Shown here: positions 50,044-58,083 of the stretch, in pieces | Numbering within the stretch: the first letter of the stretch is position 1 | Layout: every line of letters starts with the position of its first letter | Source of the DNA: JACMLX01 sp040384325 | Lineage (GTDB): Bacteria; Gemmatimonadota; Gemmatimonadetes; Gemmatimonadales; Gemmatimonadaceae | Length of the DNA stretch: 64,000 nucleotides | Assembly (NCBI GenBank): GCA_040384325.1 | Contig: JAZKJL010000004.1 | Location: 62,001-126,000 of the forward strand | Reading direction: 5' to 3' | Translations under genes and position numbers: made by a program | Notes under the pieces: model-generated | What the model was told of the DNA's origin: nothing | The model's database searches: none | What the model saw: only the letters and a program-made list of their open reading frames with translations

Positions 50044-50643
50044 CTATTCGTGCGGCTTGGAGTGGTTGCGGAACAGGGCGACGTACTGGCCGTAGCCTTC
50101 CGCTTCCAGCTTGTCCACGGGGATGAAACGCATCGAGGCGGAGTTCATGCAGTAGCGCTGGCCGGTCGGCTTCGGGCCGTCGTCGAACAGGTGGCCCAGG
50201 TGCGAGTCGGCGGTGGCGCTGCGGACCTCGGTGCGGGTCATGAAGAATTTGCGGTCACTCTTGGTGCGCACGTTGGCCGGTTCCAGCGGACGGGTGAAGC
50301 TCGGCCAGCCGGTCCCCGACTCGAACTTGTCGAGTGAGCTGAACAGCGGCTCGCCGGACACGATGTCCACGTAGATGCCGGCGTCGTGATTGTCCCAGTA
50401 CGCGTTGCGAAAGGCGCGCTCGGTGCCATCACGCTGCGTGACTTCGTACTGCTCCGGTGTCAGCCGCGCGCGAAGCTCGGCGTCGGCTGGCTTGACGAAC
50501 CTGGCGGTCGTGCTCACGGCTGGTCTCCTCGCGATCGGTGCGGTGCGCGCCTGCGCCCACAGGCCGATCGGAAAAACGATGGTGGCGACGAGCAGCGCCG
50601 AGACGCGGCGTGCGGTCGTCGATGGGGCGGTGATCTGTCTCAT
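50044..50643 (-). CDS. msrB: secreted peptide-methionine (R)-S-oxide reductase (MsrB), single-cysteine form
   Basis: A 199-residue MsrB with a signal peptide (VSALLVATIVFPIGLWAQ). Family motifs are complete: LTPEQYEVTQRDGTERAF, GEPLFSSLDKFESGTGWPSF, SHLGHLFDDGP and RYCMNSASMRF with catalytic Cys165. The two CxxC zinc pairs of many MsrBs are absent (IYVDIVSGEP; RSATADSHLGH), and the usual resolving cysteine before GWPSF is Thr. Cys165 is the only cysteine I see, so regeneration must use an external thiol. It repairs oxidised methionine, here presumably in the periplasm. It is convergent with the BNR-repeat gene. Confidence 0.92.
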   Translation of the reverse strand: MRQITAPSTTARRVSALLVATIVFPIGLWAQARTAPIARRPAVSTTARFVKPADAELRARLTPEQYEVTQRDGTERAFRNAYWDNHDAGIYVDIVSGEPLFSSLDKFESGTGWPSFTRPLEPANVRTKSDRKFFMTRTEVRSATADSHLGHLFDDGPKPTGQRYCMNSASMRFIPVDKLEAEGYGQYVALFRNHSKPHE

Positions 50644-50661
50644 GCCAGACGTAGTCTGTCA
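50643..50661. promoter_or_regulatory. imperfect palindrome at the msrB start
   Basis: TGCCAGACGTAGTCTGTCA has arms TGcCAGAC and GTCTGtCA around GTA with one mismatch. It abuts the msrB start codon and could be an operator. On the minus strand TACGTC lies 4 bases before the ATG, a poor relative of the leaderless -10. Confidence 0.3.
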
Positions 50662-50713
50662 CCGTCGGCTTCGTTCCAATGCCGGCGGTGGCGTGGCGCC
50701 GCGTGCATGTTCG

Positions 50714-51676
50714 CTATGGCGCGCGTGGGCGCGGAGCCAAGCGGCATGAGACGCTGTCGCCCAGCTGACAGGCCCGCGCGAACAGCACCACCGCCCGGGC
50801 GGTGTCGCGCGGCACGCCGAGCGCCTGCCGATGGGCGATGGCGAGGTTCACGCACCCGTCGGCCAGGCCACCGTCACACGCCTGCGTGAACAGCCGTGCC
50901 GCCATCACCGGATCCCGTTTCACCCCGCGACCGTGGGCCGTCATCGTGCCGAGGTTGAGGCAGCCGGCGAGCACGTTGGCGCGACAGGAGCGCCCATACA
51001 GCTCGGCCGCCCGGACAGGATTGGCACGGACGCCGGCGCCCGCCTCGACCTGTCGGCCGAGGTTCGCACAGGCAGTGGCGTTCTTCTTCGTGCAGGCCGC
51101 GGTCAGCAGGGAGGTCGCCCGGGCCGCGTCGGTGCCGGGGGAGAGGCCGTCCACGGCCATGCCACCGAGGTTGGCGCAGGCGATCGGGTCGCCACCGGTG
51201 CAGCCGCGGTCGTAGAAGGTCGCCGCCTGCGCCATGTCCTTTGGCCGCCCCGCGCCGGTCTCGTGGAGGTAGCCGAGCGAGGTGCACGACTTGGCGTCGC
51301 CAGCGGAGCATCCCACGTCGTAGAGGGCGGCGGCGCGGGTTGGGTCGGCCGGCACCCCCTTGCCTTGACGCAGCATCCAGCCGGTCTGGCCACAGGCGCG
51401 GGCATCGCCGGCGCGGCAGCCACGCTCCAGCAGGCCGATGGCACGTGAGGTGTCGGCCGGGATCGGGCGGCCGGACATGAACAGCCAGCTCACAGCGCGG
51501 CAGGCGGCGGGCTTGCCGCTGGTGCAGCTGGCCAACAGGGCGGTGGTGTCCGGCGGACCCGCCTTGGCCTTCCGAGTCGGCGCCTTCTGGCCGCCGAGGT
51601 CGGCGGCGGTGAGGGAGAGCGCGGCGAACAGGACAACGGCCGTGCGACGGCGGGTGGGCGTGACGGGGGACGTCAT
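50714..51676 (-). CDS. secreted Cys-rich Sel1-repeat protein (Hcp-like)
   Basis: A 320-residue protein: signal peptide (TAVVLFAALSLTAADLGGQ), then eight Sel1-like repeats. Each has a C-x7-C pair: CTSGKPAAC, CRAGDARAC, CSAGDAKSC, CTGGDPIAC, CTKKNATAC, CRANVLAGC, CDGGLADGC and CQLGDSVSC. In the Helicobacter cysteine-rich proteins each such pair forms a disulfide that ties the two helices of one repeat, and some members bind or cleave beta-lactams. The repeats also carry the A-x2-LG-x3-x2-G-x-G pattern (CTSLGYLHETGAG). It is likely periplasmic and protein-binding. The start at ATG 51676 follows the signal; the frame is open further upstream. Confidence 0.88.
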   Translation of the reverse strand: MTSPVTPTRRRTAVVLFAALSLTAADLGGQKAPTRKAKAGPPDTTALLASCTSGKPAACRAVSWLFMSGRPIPADTSRAIGLLERGCRAGDARACGQTGWMLRQGKGVPADPTRAAALYDVGCSAGDAKSCTSLGYLHETGAGRPKDMAQAATFYDRGCTGGDPIACANLGGMAVDGLSPGTDAARATSLLTAACTKKNATACANLGRQVEAGAGVRANPVRAAELYGRSCRANVLAGCLNLGTMTAHGRGVKRDPVMAARLFTQACDGGLADGCVNLAIAHRQALGVPRDTARAVVLFARACQLGDSVSCRLAPRPRAP

Positions 51677-51829
51677 TGCGTCGTTCCGGAGGAGGGCACG
51701 ACTAGTACTGCGGGGGGGATCCGAAAATAAACACCTGTCGCAGCCGATCACCCGATTCCGGTGACCGGCGGGCGTGACGCGGACACGGCAGCCTCGTCTG
51801 TACTGTGTTCCGTCCCCCCAGAGAGGCCC

Positions 51830-52285
51830 ATGCCCCGTATCCGCCGTCGCGGTTTCACCATGATCGAGATGCTGATCGTCGTCATGACGGTCGGCCTGCT
51901 GGCGGCAGTGGCGCTCCCATCGCTCTCGCGTGCGGTCGCCTCCCAAGGGGTGCACGCCGCGGCGTCCGTGATGGCGGCCGACATCGAGGCGGGATTTTCG
52001 CTCGCTGCCCGCTCTCGCCGGCCGATGGTCTTCACGTGCAGTGCGACGCTGCGACGCTGCCGGGTGACCGACCAGGCCACGGGCGCGGTGCGTTTCGAGC
52101 GGCTGTACACACGTACCTCCGGGTTCGAAGTGCGTGCGCTGGAATGGACGCCCACCAACACCTCGCTGCCTGTGGTGATCGGCCCCTCGGGCCTCGCATC
52201 GCAGGGCTTCACGGTCACGCTCACCACGGGTTCGTCCGCCAAGCGAGTTGTCGCGTTGCGGTCGGGCCTCGTCCGGATCAATTGA
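51830..52285 (+). CDS. minor pseudopilin, FimT/GspH type
   Basis: A 151-residue prepilin. The type III leader is RRRG-FTMIEMLIVVMTVGLLAAVALPSL: cleavage after G, Phe at +1 and Glu at +5, then the hydrophobic helix. The globular part has strands FTCSATLRRCRVT with two cysteines. Size and position first in the operon fit FimT/GspH. ATG 51830 has AGAGAGG upstream. The next three genes overlap in turn, so all four are made together; they resemble the fimT-pilV-pilW-pilX order of type IV pilus minor-pilin operons that prime pilus assembly. Confidence 0.88.
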   Translation: MPRIRRRGFTMIEMLIVVMTVGLLAAVALPSLSRAVASQGVHAAASVMAADIEAGFSLAARSRRPMVFTCSATLRRCRVTDQATGAVRFERLYTRTSGFEVRALEWTPTNTSLPVVIGPSGLASQGFTVTLTTGSSAKRVVALRSGLVRIN

Positions 52286-52737
52286 TGAAGAATCGCACCG
52301 GAATGTCCCTGATCGAGATCCTGATCGCGATGTCGGTGTTCGGTGTCTCGGCGGTCGGTATCGCGAAGCTGGCGATGAGTGGCAGTGCGCGCGGCAGCCT
52401 GGCGGCGGGAACCACGCAGCAGGTGTCGATGATGCTCTCCGAGTACACGCGCGCCACCTCGGTGCCGGCGGCGGCGACCCCGGTCGGCATCAGCTGCGAT
52501 ACGATCCCCGTGTTGCCATGGAACTTCGAGCGCTGCACGCGCGTGACGAACTTGAGCACGCGTGAACAGCGCGTGGCCGTGGTGGTACAGCCGGTCGGTA
52601 CGGCCGCGGTGGGGCAGGCAGGTTCGGCAAACTACCAGGCGGCACGATCGACCAATGCGCCGTTCCGCGCCGAAAGCCTGACGGTGATCCGCGCCGCGAA
52701 CGTCGGTGCGCTCGACCTGTCCGGAGGAACTCCGTGA
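52285..52737 (+). CDS. minor prepilin, PilV type
   Basis: A 150-residue prepilin. The short leader MKNRTG is cleaved before MSLIEILIAMSVFGVSAVGI, with Glu at +5. The body has two cysteines (ISCDTIPV, FERCTRV). It starts at ATG 52285 in a TGATG overlap with the FimT-like gene and overlaps the PilW-like gene at its end. PilV proteins join the minor-pilin complex that initiates the pilus and may carry adhesins. Confidence 0.85.
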   Translation: MKNRTGMSLIEILIAMSVFGVSAVGIAKLAMSGSARGSLAAGTTQQVSMMLSEYTRATSVPAAATPVGISCDTIPVLPWNFERCTRVTNLSTREQRVAVVVQPVGTAAVGQAGSANYQAARSTNAPFRAESLTVIRAANVGALDLSGGTP

Positions 52738-53627
52738 TGCTGCGCCTGCGCGGTCCGCGGCCGGGTCTGCAGCGCGACGGTTTCACCATCATCGAACTGA
52801 TGCTGGCGATGGTCGTGACCGGGATCATCGGTGCGGCACTGGTGCGCACCATGATCAGCAGCAACCGCTTCATCGACCGGGTCGAATCAGGCCGTGAGGC
52901 GAGAGGCGCGGCGCGTGCCGGGATGAACCTGGCGGCGACGGAATTGCGCATGGTGTCGGCAGGTACCGGCATCGAGGCCGCGACGGCCACCAGCCTGACG
53001 ATCCGCGTGCCGTTCCGGATCGGGGTTGCCTGTGCGTCCACGATCGGGATTCCCGGCCTGCTGGTGGCCTCGATGCTGCCGGCGGACACCACCATCGCCA
53101 CCACGTCACTCGGCTACAACGGCTTCGCCGCGTTGCAGTCCACCGGCGAATACAGCTACGCGAACAGTGTGCTGGACCCCGTCAACGGCACGACGACGTT
53201 GTGCACGGGCGCGCCGGCGAACTTGAGCATCGTGCCGGGGAGCAGTGTGATGGCCATGACGGCGGTGAGCCTCCCGACGGCAGTCACGCCCGGAACGCCC
53301 GTCGTCTTCTGGCGTCGCGTGCGCTACGAGATCGCACCGTCCACGGTGCTGCCCGGTCGCACCGCGCTCTGGCGTCGGCAGCTCAACAACCTCAACGCCG
53401 TCACGCAGTCCGACGAGATTGCGTCGCCCCTCGATTCGGCGTCACGGTTCGGGTTCTTCATCAACAATACGCGCACGGTGTCCGACACCGTGCCGACGGC
53501 GCTGGCGAACATCCGTGGCGTCGAGTTGCGCTTCACCGGCCAGAGCGTGCGGACCGTGCGCGGGACCGCGCGGGCGGAACAGTTCCGCGTGTTGACGTCG
53601 ATCTTCTTCCTCAACCGGCCCGACTGA
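52737..53627 (+). CDS. minor prepilin, PilW type
   Basis: A 296-residue prepilin. The leader ends RDG, then FTIIELMLAMVVTGIIGAAL with Glu at +5. The long globular domain is beta-rich with a cysteine pair (VACASTIGI, TTLCTGAPANL). Its length, nearly twice that of the neighbours, and its order fit PilW. ATG 52737 is in a TGATG overlap; GTG 52734 is a one-codon alternative. It ends in a TGATG overlap with the PilX-like gene. Confidence 0.87.
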   Translation: MLRLRGPRPGLQRDGFTIIELMLAMVVTGIIGAALVRTMISSNRFIDRVESGREARGAARAGMNLAATELRMVSAGTGIEAATATSLTIRVPFRIGVACASTIGIPGLLVASMLPADTTIATTSLGYNGFAALQSTGEYSYANSVLDPVNGTTTLCTGAPANLSIVPGSSVMAMTAVSLPTAVTPGTPVVFWRRVRYEIAPSTVLPGRTALWRRQLNNLNAVTQSDEIASPLDSASRFGFFINNTRTVSDTVPTALANIRGVELRFTGQSVRTVRGTARAEQFRVLTSIFFLNRPD

Positions 53628-54802
53628 TGCGCCCAGCAACGGCTCCGCCCTCCGACCGTCCGGCGTCGCGCCTGCAGTCGCGGCGCGGCATGGCGATGGT
53701 GCTCGTCCTGATCCTGGTGGTGGTGATGTCGCTCGGTGCGGCGGCGGGTTTCGCACGCTCGAGCAGCGAGTACACCACGACCACCAACATGCGCGCGCAG
53801 GCCGACGCCTGGAACGTGGCCTACGCCGGCATGGAGCGATACCTGATCCTGACCACCAATGCGCCGGCGACCCTGCCGGTCACGTTCACCTACACGTTCA
53901 GCAACGGCACGGCAGTCGTGACCCTGGAGCGCGTGCGTGCCGCAGGTGCGACCAGTGCCGAGAGTTACCTGCTGCGTTCCGTCGGCACGGTGACGAACCG
54001 GCGTACATCGAGCAAGGTGCCGGTCGCCACGCGCACGCTGACGCAGATCGTCCAGCGGCAGAAGCCGGCGCTCGACGTGGATGCGGCCTTCGTGGCGCTG
54101 GGTGGCCTTGGCAAGAACGGTACGTCCGGCAACATCTCCGGCGTCGACGAGTGCGGCGTGAAGCCGATGGTGCCTGGCCTGGCCGTGCCGAACGCGTTGT
54201 ACGTGCCCGGCAGCAACAGTCCGCAGGCCAACGATTACATCGATGGTTCTCCGGACAACGCGCCGTCGTACCTTGGCCCGCCGGGCATCGGAGAGACTGC
54301 CGGTACCGCCAACGCGGCCGTGCGCGTGGACTGGGAAAGCGTGCTGGATGGTTCGTCGATGCAGCCCGACTTCACCATCAACCGTGTCGCCAACCCGAAC
54401 ACCGGCGCCTTCCCGTCATCCTACGCCAACTTCCCCGTGGTTCGGATCACGGGCAACGTCACCGGCGGCGACAATTTCAACGGCAAGGGTGTGCTGATCG
54501 TCACCGGCAACGCGGATATCTCGAACATCCAGTGGGAAGGTGTGGTGCTGATCGGTGGCGAGGTGACCATCAGCGGATCGAACGCGCGCGTGAAGGGAGC
54601 GCTGCTGACGGGCCTGAACCTCAAGATTTCGCCGCTCAGCACCTTCCCGTACCTGCCGCAGACGTATCCGTCGGCCGGCGCGGTGGGCAACGGTAACTCG
54701 TCGGTGCGCTACAACTCCTGCGCCATCGCCAACGCACTTAATCGATACGACGGTTGGCTGCGCGTGGCCAATACCTGGGCCGACAACTGGCCGACGCCGT
54801 AA
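53627..54802 (+). CDS. PilX-like minor pilin with beta-helical C-terminal region
   Basis: A 391-residue protein. The start SRRGMAMVLVLILVVVMSLG is PilX-like: a cleavable leader and a hydrophobic helix without the +5 Glu. The N-terminal half has the SEYTTTTNMRAQADAWNVAY helix typical of PilX. From about residue 265 the sequence turns into short repeated strands (VRITGNVTGGDNFNGKGVLI; VTGNADISNIQWEGVVLIGG; EVTISGSNARVKGALLTGLN) that look like a beta-helix, as in bactofilin-like or polymer-forming modules. This enlarges the protein to twice the usual PilX size. No pilY1 gene follows; the operon ends at a strong terminator. Confidence 0.82.
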   Translation: MRPATAPPSDRPASRLQSRRGMAMVLVLILVVVMSLGAAAGFARSSSEYTTTTNMRAQADAWNVAYAGMERYLILTTNAPATLPVTFTYTFSNGTAVVTLERVRAAGATSAESYLLRSVGTVTNRRTSSKVPVATRTLTQIVQRQKPALDVDAAFVALGGLGKNGTSGNISGVDECGVKPMVPGLAVPNALYVPGSNSPQANDYIDGSPDNAPSYLGPPGIGETAGTANAAVRVDWESVLDGSSMQPDFTINRVANPNTGAFPSSYANFPVVRITGNVTGGDNFNGKGVLIVTGNADISNIQWEGVVLIGGEVTISGSNARVKGALLTGLNLKISPLSTFPYLPQTYPSAGAVGNGNSSVRYNSCAIANALNRYDGWLRVANTWADNWPTP

Positions 54803-54832
54803 GCGGCAACATTACGAGACGCCACATGTGAC

Positions 54833-54872
54833 AAGGCCCCCCGCGCGCCAAACTCGGCGCGCGGGGGGCCTT
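54833..54872. terminator. bidirectional hairpin terminator
   Basis: A perfect 17-base stem (AAGGCCCCCCGCGCGCC, 54833-54849, with 54856-54872) and AAACTC loop lie between the pilin operon and the convergent DUF5916 gene. Confidence 0.85.
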
Positions 54873-54886
54873 GCGCATCGCGGCAC

Positions 54887-57157
54887 TCAGAACGCCAGCA
54901 TCCGCGTCACCTTGAGCGCCACCGAGCGCTCGTTCTGCGCCCACGATTCGCTGTCGCGGCGGTCGGTGTACACCAGGAACACGTCGCTCAGCGGGGCCCA
55001 GCGCCAGTTCAGCCGCGCGTTGGTGCTGAACGACCGCGTCTGTGTGTTGTACTGCACGAAGGCCGCGCCAAGCAGCGTGGTGGACCAGGCATAGCGCGCG
55101 CGGAACCCAGCCAGGTTGGCCACGAAATCGCCGCTGGCGAGGCTGATCGCGTTGCGCTGGTAGGTGGTCTCGAGCACCAGCGACGGAGAGGCGCGGAACG
55201 TCAGTCCACCGCCGGCGCTGCGCCGTGTGCCGGTGTAGAAGTCGCCGACGGTGGCGTTGGCGGTGCCGATGATACGGCTCGCCGGTGCCATCGTGAATTT
55301 CATCGTGCCTTCGCGCCAGTGATACGCGCCGGGTGCCACCGTGCGCCCCGGCACCAGCGTGAAGACCTGCTCGATGCGGTCGAACTGGTCGCTCACCACC
55401 ATCGAGAGGACCGCTTCCGTCTTCAAGGTCACGTCGAGCCCACCGGAGATGGTGCGGGTGTCGAGTTGCGAGCGCAGGTCGGTGATGTAGTCCACCAGCA
55501 GGTACGGGTTCATTTCCGCCACGCGTGGCAGCAACGGGCGGGGATGCGCCCCGATCGTGCCGTAGAACTGCTGGAAGTCGCGACGGCGCACGAACCCCAT
55601 GCCTGGTGCGAAGCCGTCGGACACACGCTTCCAGAGCAGCGAGTTGTCCCACAGCTTGCCGCGGTATGCCAGCTGCGTGCGCATTGCGGTGCCGTCGCTG
55701 ATGCTGTCCGGGGCATCGCTGCGCGCGGCATACGCATTCACGATCGTGTTGCCGCCCAGTCGCAGGTTGGCATCCATGCCGACGCTGCGGTTCCAGGTGT
55801 TGCTGTCGGTGGCGGCGCGATTCTGCAGCAGCACCCCGATGTCCGACTTGCCGAACAGGTTCCGGCGCGCCCGCAGCACGGCGAAGTTCTCGGCCGGTGA
55901 GCTGAACGCACGCTGCGTCTGCATGTCGAGCGCCCCCACGTCCCACTGGCCCACCCGTCCCGTGAGTCGTGCCCCGCCGACGATCGGGATCGGCCGGCCA
56001 TCCGGCGTGAGGCCGATCTGCCGTGAGTTGAAGAACGTGAAGTCGCTCGGCGACGCACCCATGCGATAGTTGCGCTCCGTCACGTCGCCGAACTGGAACG
56101 ACCCCGCGTTCTCGATGAAGAACTCGCGGCGTTCCGGGAAGAGCAGCGAGAAGCGGGTCAGGTTCACCTGCTCCTGGTCCACCTCGACCTGCGAGAAGTC
56201 GGTGTTGTAGGTCGCATCCAGGGTGAGCGACGGCGTGAGGCCGTATTTCAGGTCGATGCCCACGTCCGCCTTCTCGCCGCGCGACGTCACCGGCACCTGC
56301 AGCCCGCTCGAGGTGCCCGCCACGGCATATGGCTTGAGTTGCAGGTTGCGCGCCGGTCGCAGACTGTCGAGCCCCGTCAGCGTGCCTGCCTTCGACATGC
56401 GGTGCAGCCGGTACTGTCGCTCCAGCGGTGCCCAGTACGACGTCTCGCTGGTGCGGCGCACGCGCCGGATGAAGTTCACCCCCCACTCCTGCGGTGACCG
56501 CGACGCGTCGAAGCGCAGCGTGCGCAGCGGGATCATCAGCTCCACCGTCCACGACGAGTCGTTGATCGCGGTGCGGGCGCGGCTCACCCCCTCCCACGCC
56601 TCCACGATCGTGCGCGAATCGTTGTAGGTCTGCTCGTCGCGCACCGCACCGGCCGGATTGACGAGGAAGAGGAAGCTGTTGCGGCGATCCTTGAACGTGT
56701 CCAGCACCAGGCCGAAGAGGTCACTGGCACTGGAGACGAAGTCGCGTTCCTTGCCCGAGGTGATCGCCTTGCGCGGCTCGGGATCGAACATGGTGGCGCC
56801 GATGTACAGTCGATCCGCGTCGTACAGCACGCGCACGTCGGTCTGGAAGCGGGCCGGGTATCCGGTGCGCGGCAGTTGCTGGATGAAGTTCGTGATCGCC
56901 GGGGCCTGCTGCCACTCGGCTTCATCGAGTTTCCCGTCGATCACCGGCATGCGCGGGGTACGGAAGGCACGGACGCTTGGCCGCGCTGCCGTCTCCACGT
57001 CGATGGCCGCACCGCCACCGGCCACGTCGCTCGGCACGCGTTCCGCAGACCGCACCGCTGGCACCGTCGGTTGCGCCTGCGCCATGCGGGGCGTGGCGAT
57101 GGACAGGGCTGCGCCAAGCAGCAGGACGACGGCGGAAACAGCGAGAGGTCTGGGCAC
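54887..57157 (-). CDS. DUF5916 outer-membrane protein with CBM9-like N-terminal domain
   Basis: About 756 residues. After a signal peptide (LAVSAVVLLLGAALSIATPR) comes a carbohydrate-binding-family-9-like domain opening with PVIDGKLDEAEWQQAPAI and including VRVLYDADRLYIGATMFDPE. The rest is DUF5916: WGVNFIRRVRRTSETSYWAP, LDATYNTDFSQVEVDQEQVN, LLFPERREFFIENAGSFQFG and a run of beta strands ending in a terminal Phe (TRMLAF), consistent with an outer-membrane barrel. The family is common in Gemmatimonadota and Bacteroidota and its function is unknown. The start is set at GTG 57157; ATG 57223 would give a longer leader. Confidence 0.85.
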   Translation of the reverse strand: MPRPLAVSAVVLLLGAALSIATPRMAQAQPTVPAVRSAERVPSDVAGGGAAIDVETAARPSVRAFRTPRMPVIDGKLDEAEWQQAPAITNFIQQLPRTGYPARFQTDVRVLYDADRLYIGATMFDPEPRKAITSGKERDFVSSASDLFGLVLDTFKDRRNSFLFLVNPAGAVRDEQTYNDSRTIVEAWEGVSRARTAINDSSWTVELMIPLRTLRFDASRSPQEWGVNFIRRVRRTSETSYWAPLERQYRLHRMSKAGTLTGLDSLRPARNLQLKPYAVAGTSSGLQVPVTSRGEKADVGIDLKYGLTPSLTLDATYNTDFSQVEVDQEQVNLTRFSLLFPERREFFIENAGSFQFGDVTERNYRMGASPSDFTFFNSRQIGLTPDGRPIPIVGGARLTGRVGQWDVGALDMQTQRAFSSPAENFAVLRARRNLFGKSDIGVLLQNRAATDSNTWNRSVGMDANLRLGGNTIVNAYAARSDAPDSISDGTAMRTQLAYRGKLWDNSLLWKRVSDGFAPGMGFVRRRDFQQFYGTIGAHPRPLLPRVAEMNPYLLVDYITDLRSQLDTRTISGGLDVTLKTEAVLSMVVSDQFDRIEQVFTLVPGRTVAPGAYHWREGTMKFTMAPASRIIGTANATVGDFYTGTRRSAGGGLTFRASPSLVLETTYQRNAISLASGDFVANLAGFRARYAWSTTLLGAAFVQYNTQTRSFSTNARLNWRWAPLSDVFLVYTDRRDSESWAQNERSVALKVTRMLAF

Positions 57158-57233
57158 GGAGCTAGTACGCGAGTGCAGCCCCGTTTGCTGGCCGACGCTG
57201 CGTGCGGTGCAGGGGACGTGCATCTTTCTCGCG

Positions 57234-58073
57234 ATGCCCTCACGTTCGCCCCGCCAACATCCGCGCCCGGTGCGTGAGGCCGCCACCCGCGGCACGGTGT
57301 CGCTGGCGCGCGCGCTCTCGAAGCTCGGCATTTGTTCGCGCTCACAAGGCGAGCAGGCGGTGCGTGACGGACGTGTGCGCGTGAACGGGCGCCGCGTGAC
57401 CGACGCCAGCCTGCGTGTGGTCCCGGAAACGGACCAGATCACGCTCGATGAGAGCATCGTGTCCGCACCGGAGCGCGCCTACGTGATGCTGAACAAGCCA
57501 CGCGGCGTGCTCACCACGCGACACGATCCGCGTGGCCGCCTTACGGTCTATGCGCACCTCACCGACGACACGCTGCCGTTCCTCGGACCGGTCGGGCGCC
57601 TCGACCAGGCCAGCGAAGGCCTGCTGCTGCTCACCAACGACACGCAGTGGGGCAATGCCATCAGCGCCCCCGCCTCGCACGTGCGCAAGACGTACCACGT
57701 GCAGGTGGATCGGGTCCCCGATGACACGTTGCTCGACCAGTTGCGCCACGGCGTGACGACCGCCGACGGCGAGGACCTCGGCGTCGCGCGGGTGGAGCTG
57801 CTGCGGGCCGGGGAGCGCCACGGGTGGCTGCTGGTGGAACTCGATGAGGGCCGCAACCGCCAGATCCGCCGCATGCTGCAGGGGTGTGGTGTGGAGGTGT
57901 TGCGCCTGGTGCGTGTTGCCATCGGGCCACTGTCCCTGGGCTCCCTGGCCAAGGGCGCGTGGCGACACCTGAGTGCCGCCGAGGTGGCGGCGATGGCCAC
58001 CGTGGCCGGCCGACCGCCGACGCGATCGGCGCACCGGGCACGAGACGGTGCCGTGCCCTCCCGCGCCGAGTAG
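57234..58073 (+). CDS. RsuA/RluB-family rRNA pseudouridine synthase
   Basis: A 279-residue enzyme. An N-terminal S4 domain (LARALSKLGICSRSQGEQAV; RVRVNGRRVTD) is followed by the catalytic domain with YVMLNKPRGVLTT and the active-site Asp in VGRLDQASEGLLLLTND, then VRKTYHVQVD and EGRNRQIRRML. The family modifies 16S (RsuA) or 23S (RluB, RluE, RluF) rRNA; I cannot tell which site. The length with S4 domain is close to RluB. A CATCTT seven bases before ATG 57234 is a poor -10; the start lies 76 bases from the divergent DUF5916 start. Confidence 0.93.
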   Translation: MPSRSPRQHPRPVREAATRGTVSLARALSKLGICSRSQGEQAVRDGRVRVNGRRVTDASLRVVPETDQITLDESIVSAPERAYVMLNKPRGVLTTRHDPRGRLTVYAHLTDDTLPFLGPVGRLDQASEGLLLLTNDTQWGNAISAPASHVRKTYHVQVDRVPDDTLLDQLRHGVTTADGEDLGVARVELLRAGERHGWLLVELDEGRNRQIRRMLQGCGVEVLRLVRVAIGPLSLGSLAKGAWRHLSAAEVAAMATVAGRPPTRSAHRARDGAVPSRAE

Positions 58074-58076
58074 GAT
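58071..58076 (+). promoter_or_regulatory. -10 element of a leaderless promoter (DUF2721 gene)
   Basis: TAGGAT begins with the stop codon of the pseudouridine-synthase gene and ends 7 bases before ATG 58084. No ribosome site is present. Confidence 0.45.
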
Positions 58077-58083
58077 TCGCCGC

